DNA from: Dactylorhiza incarnata
Taxonomy: Eukaryota; Streptophyta; Magnoliopsida; Asparagales; Orchidaceae
Direction: 5' to 3'
DNA: 64,000 nt
Assembly: GCA_033032865.1 (NCBI GenBank)
Contig: JAWHQI010000068.1
Coordinates: 1,860,001 to 1,924,000, forward strand
Numbering within the stretch: position 1 is the first letter of the stretch; every line of letters starts with the position of its first letter. Below, piece after piece: positions 62,633 through 64,000 of the stretch. Position numbers and translations under genes: made by a program. The notes under the pieces were generated by a model. The model was not told the DNA's origin. It worked only from the letters and a program-made list of their open reading frames with translations, and did no database searches.

Positions 62633-63430
62633 TTTTACCTCAACTGATTTTTTGCTTATCATAGACCTTGTCTTGACACTCTAAGTCAGTGAGATATCCT
62701 AGGACATCTAATGATCAAGTTACCCTCTCTATACAATATGGGTAATACAACACCCTAGATGATGAAATCACTTTAAGATAATTTGTTAGATAAATTATAA
62801 GGGTGTTTTTCCCATTAGTGACCTAAAGAAAGAAGTCTATGCGGAGTAGCCATCAGGTTTTATCAATCTTTCTTTTCCTAATTATGTTTATTCCCTTAGA
62901 AAATCTTTATATGTGTTAAAATAAGCACCTAGAGATTGGTATGAAACCCTGTCTAGCTTTCTCATTGAGAAGAAAATCTCAAGGGGGAGATAGACTAGAA
63001 ATTATTCCTAAGGGAAGTAAAAGTCATGATTATGGTAGTACAAATCTATGTAGAATACATTATCTTTGGCTCTTCATATGTGAAACTTTCTAAGAAGTTT
63101 GCAAACTTAATGCAAGGGAAATTTGAAATGAGTAGCATGCAAGAGCAAAAATACTTCCTAGGTCTTCAAGTGAAGCAGTCTAAGGATATAATATTAATTT
63201 CCCAGGCAAAATTCACTAAGGAGCTAGTTAAGAAATTTTAATTAGAGAGTTCCACCACTATGAGGACTCCAATGGGATCCATTGTGTCTCTAGACAAGGG
63301 TGAAAAAAAGGAAACCTTTTAATAAAACCATGTATAGTTACATTATTTGCTCCTCACTCTACTTAACTGCTAGTAGGCCTTTTAATAAAACCATGATGAC
63401 TCCAATGGGATCCATTGTGTCTTTATACAA

Positions 63431-64000
63431 GAATGCTCAAGACCATATCGTCTAAATATGGCTCCCCTGTCGCCAAGATAATGATCATATTTATATATTA
63501 AGTCATATCATCGTGCCAAGCAAAAATGTCATCTTGATAAGCATATTCATTCGACTTGAAGACAGTGACGGGTTCGAAGTAAGAATTCATCTTGATATGC
63601 TTATTCATTTAACTTAAAGACTGTATTCGTGTTGATCTAATATCATCTTGAAGATCCTTGTATCTTCGAATAATTAAAGGGTCATCTAGAAGATTGAAAT
63701 GTCATTGTGACAAGATGAAAGATCGGGGTGACAAGATGAAACATCATCATGACGAGATTAAACGGAGTTGTGAAGACAGTAAGTATATCTGAAAAGAAGC
63801 TTTATCCTTGTGATAAGCTAACAGTATGGTAGAAGTGTGCTTAGATTCTATAAAGAACAAGTATCACCATGACGATTTGAAATGTTATCGTGACCAGATG
63901 AAAGATCTTCATGACAAGATGAAACATCATCGTGATAATTCATATTCGCAGAATGCATTAATCACCATCGTCAATCAATCCAATCAGTACTATCCTCATT
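63431..64000. mobile_element. Unassigned LTR-like sequence with ATCATCGTGAC words
   Basis: After the copia-D break, the sequence TGCTCAAGACC begins noncoding DNA that runs to the window end. It repeats GACAAGATGAAA, ATCATCGTGA and ATCTTGAAGA words at 63515-63945. By analogy with the other LTRs this is probably another U3 region, but neither TATA box nor end is in view. Confidence 0.4.

Larger units (their letters stand above)
61197..62817 (-). mobile_element. Solo LTR, same family as 39345-40669, gtgac duplication
   Basis: It is flanked by gtgac at 61192-61196 and 62818-62822, inside copia-D RT. Read on the minus strand it has a word array (62632-62266), a TATAAAAAG box near 61766, the 33-36-base tandem repeat in five copies and the ATTCACCCCA end. 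The terminal TG and CA are mutated (TA and CT), so it is older than its relative. Confidence 0.88.
56933..63430 (+). mobile_element. Copia-D: old SIRE-like element, interrupted at both ends
   Basis: Gag, protease, integrase and RT remnants in order match the minus-strand SIRE element (17596-40880) protein by protein, with many stops and frameshifts. The left end is the copia-C insertion point near the gag start. A solo LTR sits in RT. The right end near 63430 is scrambled and replaced by another repeat. Confidence 0.82.
60840..63430 (+). pseudogene. Copia-D reverse transcriptase, split by a solo LTR
   Basis: Bases 60840-61196 give an RT start ([45 protein letters not shown]). The match resumes at 62818 with DLKKEVYAE after the LTR. 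Near 63040 the active site reads YVEYIIFG, so both Asp of YVDD are lost. [20 protein letters not shown] follows. After about 63265 the sequence is duplicated and ends. Confidence 0.78.

Overview
The window is intergenic plant DNA made almost entirely of LTR retrotransposons inserted into one another. I found no host gene, rRNA, tRNA or CRISPR. The families (Ty1/copia elements of SIRE type, Athila-type and chromovirus-type Ty3/gypsy), the plant tRNA-iMet and tRNA-Asp primer-binding sites and the nesting depth point to a flowering plant with a repeat-rich genome. The species cannot be read from the sequence.

Layout from left to right. 1-1180 is the 3' part of an LTR. 1181-3389 is a minus-strand chromovirus-like LTR. 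3390-8885 is an old, decayed plus-strand copia element (copia-1). It is cut at 8886 by a plus-strand chromovirus whose roughly 4-kb LTR lies in three pieces (8886-10478, 15750-17595, 40881-41517). The first gap in that LTR holds a repeat with inverted and tandem copies of a SINE-like unit (10479-15744), into which copia-3 (10914-15554) jumped. The second gap holds a minus-strand SIRE element (17596-40880), which itself contains an Athila element (25272-35759) and a solo LTR (39345-40669). After the chromovirus leader (41518-42200) comes a gypsy LTR fragment (42201-43423). A 23-base junction then leads to a minus-strand copia element (copia-C, 43447-56932), whose right LTR was split by copia-2 (47310-56749). 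Copia-C sits in another old SIRE-like element (copia-D, 56933-63430), which carries a second solo LTR (61197-62817). The last 570 bases start another LTR-like sequence. Target-site duplications support most of this order: cactc/cattc, gaacc/gaact, cacat, gttag, aacag, gtgac and tacag.

The most striking structure is not a gene. Nearly every LTR family here, copia and gypsy alike, carries an array of a short, CpG-rich, often palindromic word that is particular to the family. It usually sits just upstream of the TATA box, or in the leader for the chromoviruses. Examples are GCTAGCGCCGGCGGTAGC, CACGCCCGTGACC, ATTCGTCGGGAGT and GTCGACGCA. One word is shared by a gypsy and a copia family. In the copia-1/2/3 group the same word also appears inside gag-pol, downstream of pol, and on both sides of an antisense accessory gene in copia-3. 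The SIRE element and copia-3 each carry an extra gene of similar layout, in sense and antisense respectively. I propose, as inference only, a cis-word plus trans-factor system run by the retrotransposons, similar in logic to the VANC anti-silencing proteins of VANDAL DNA transposons.
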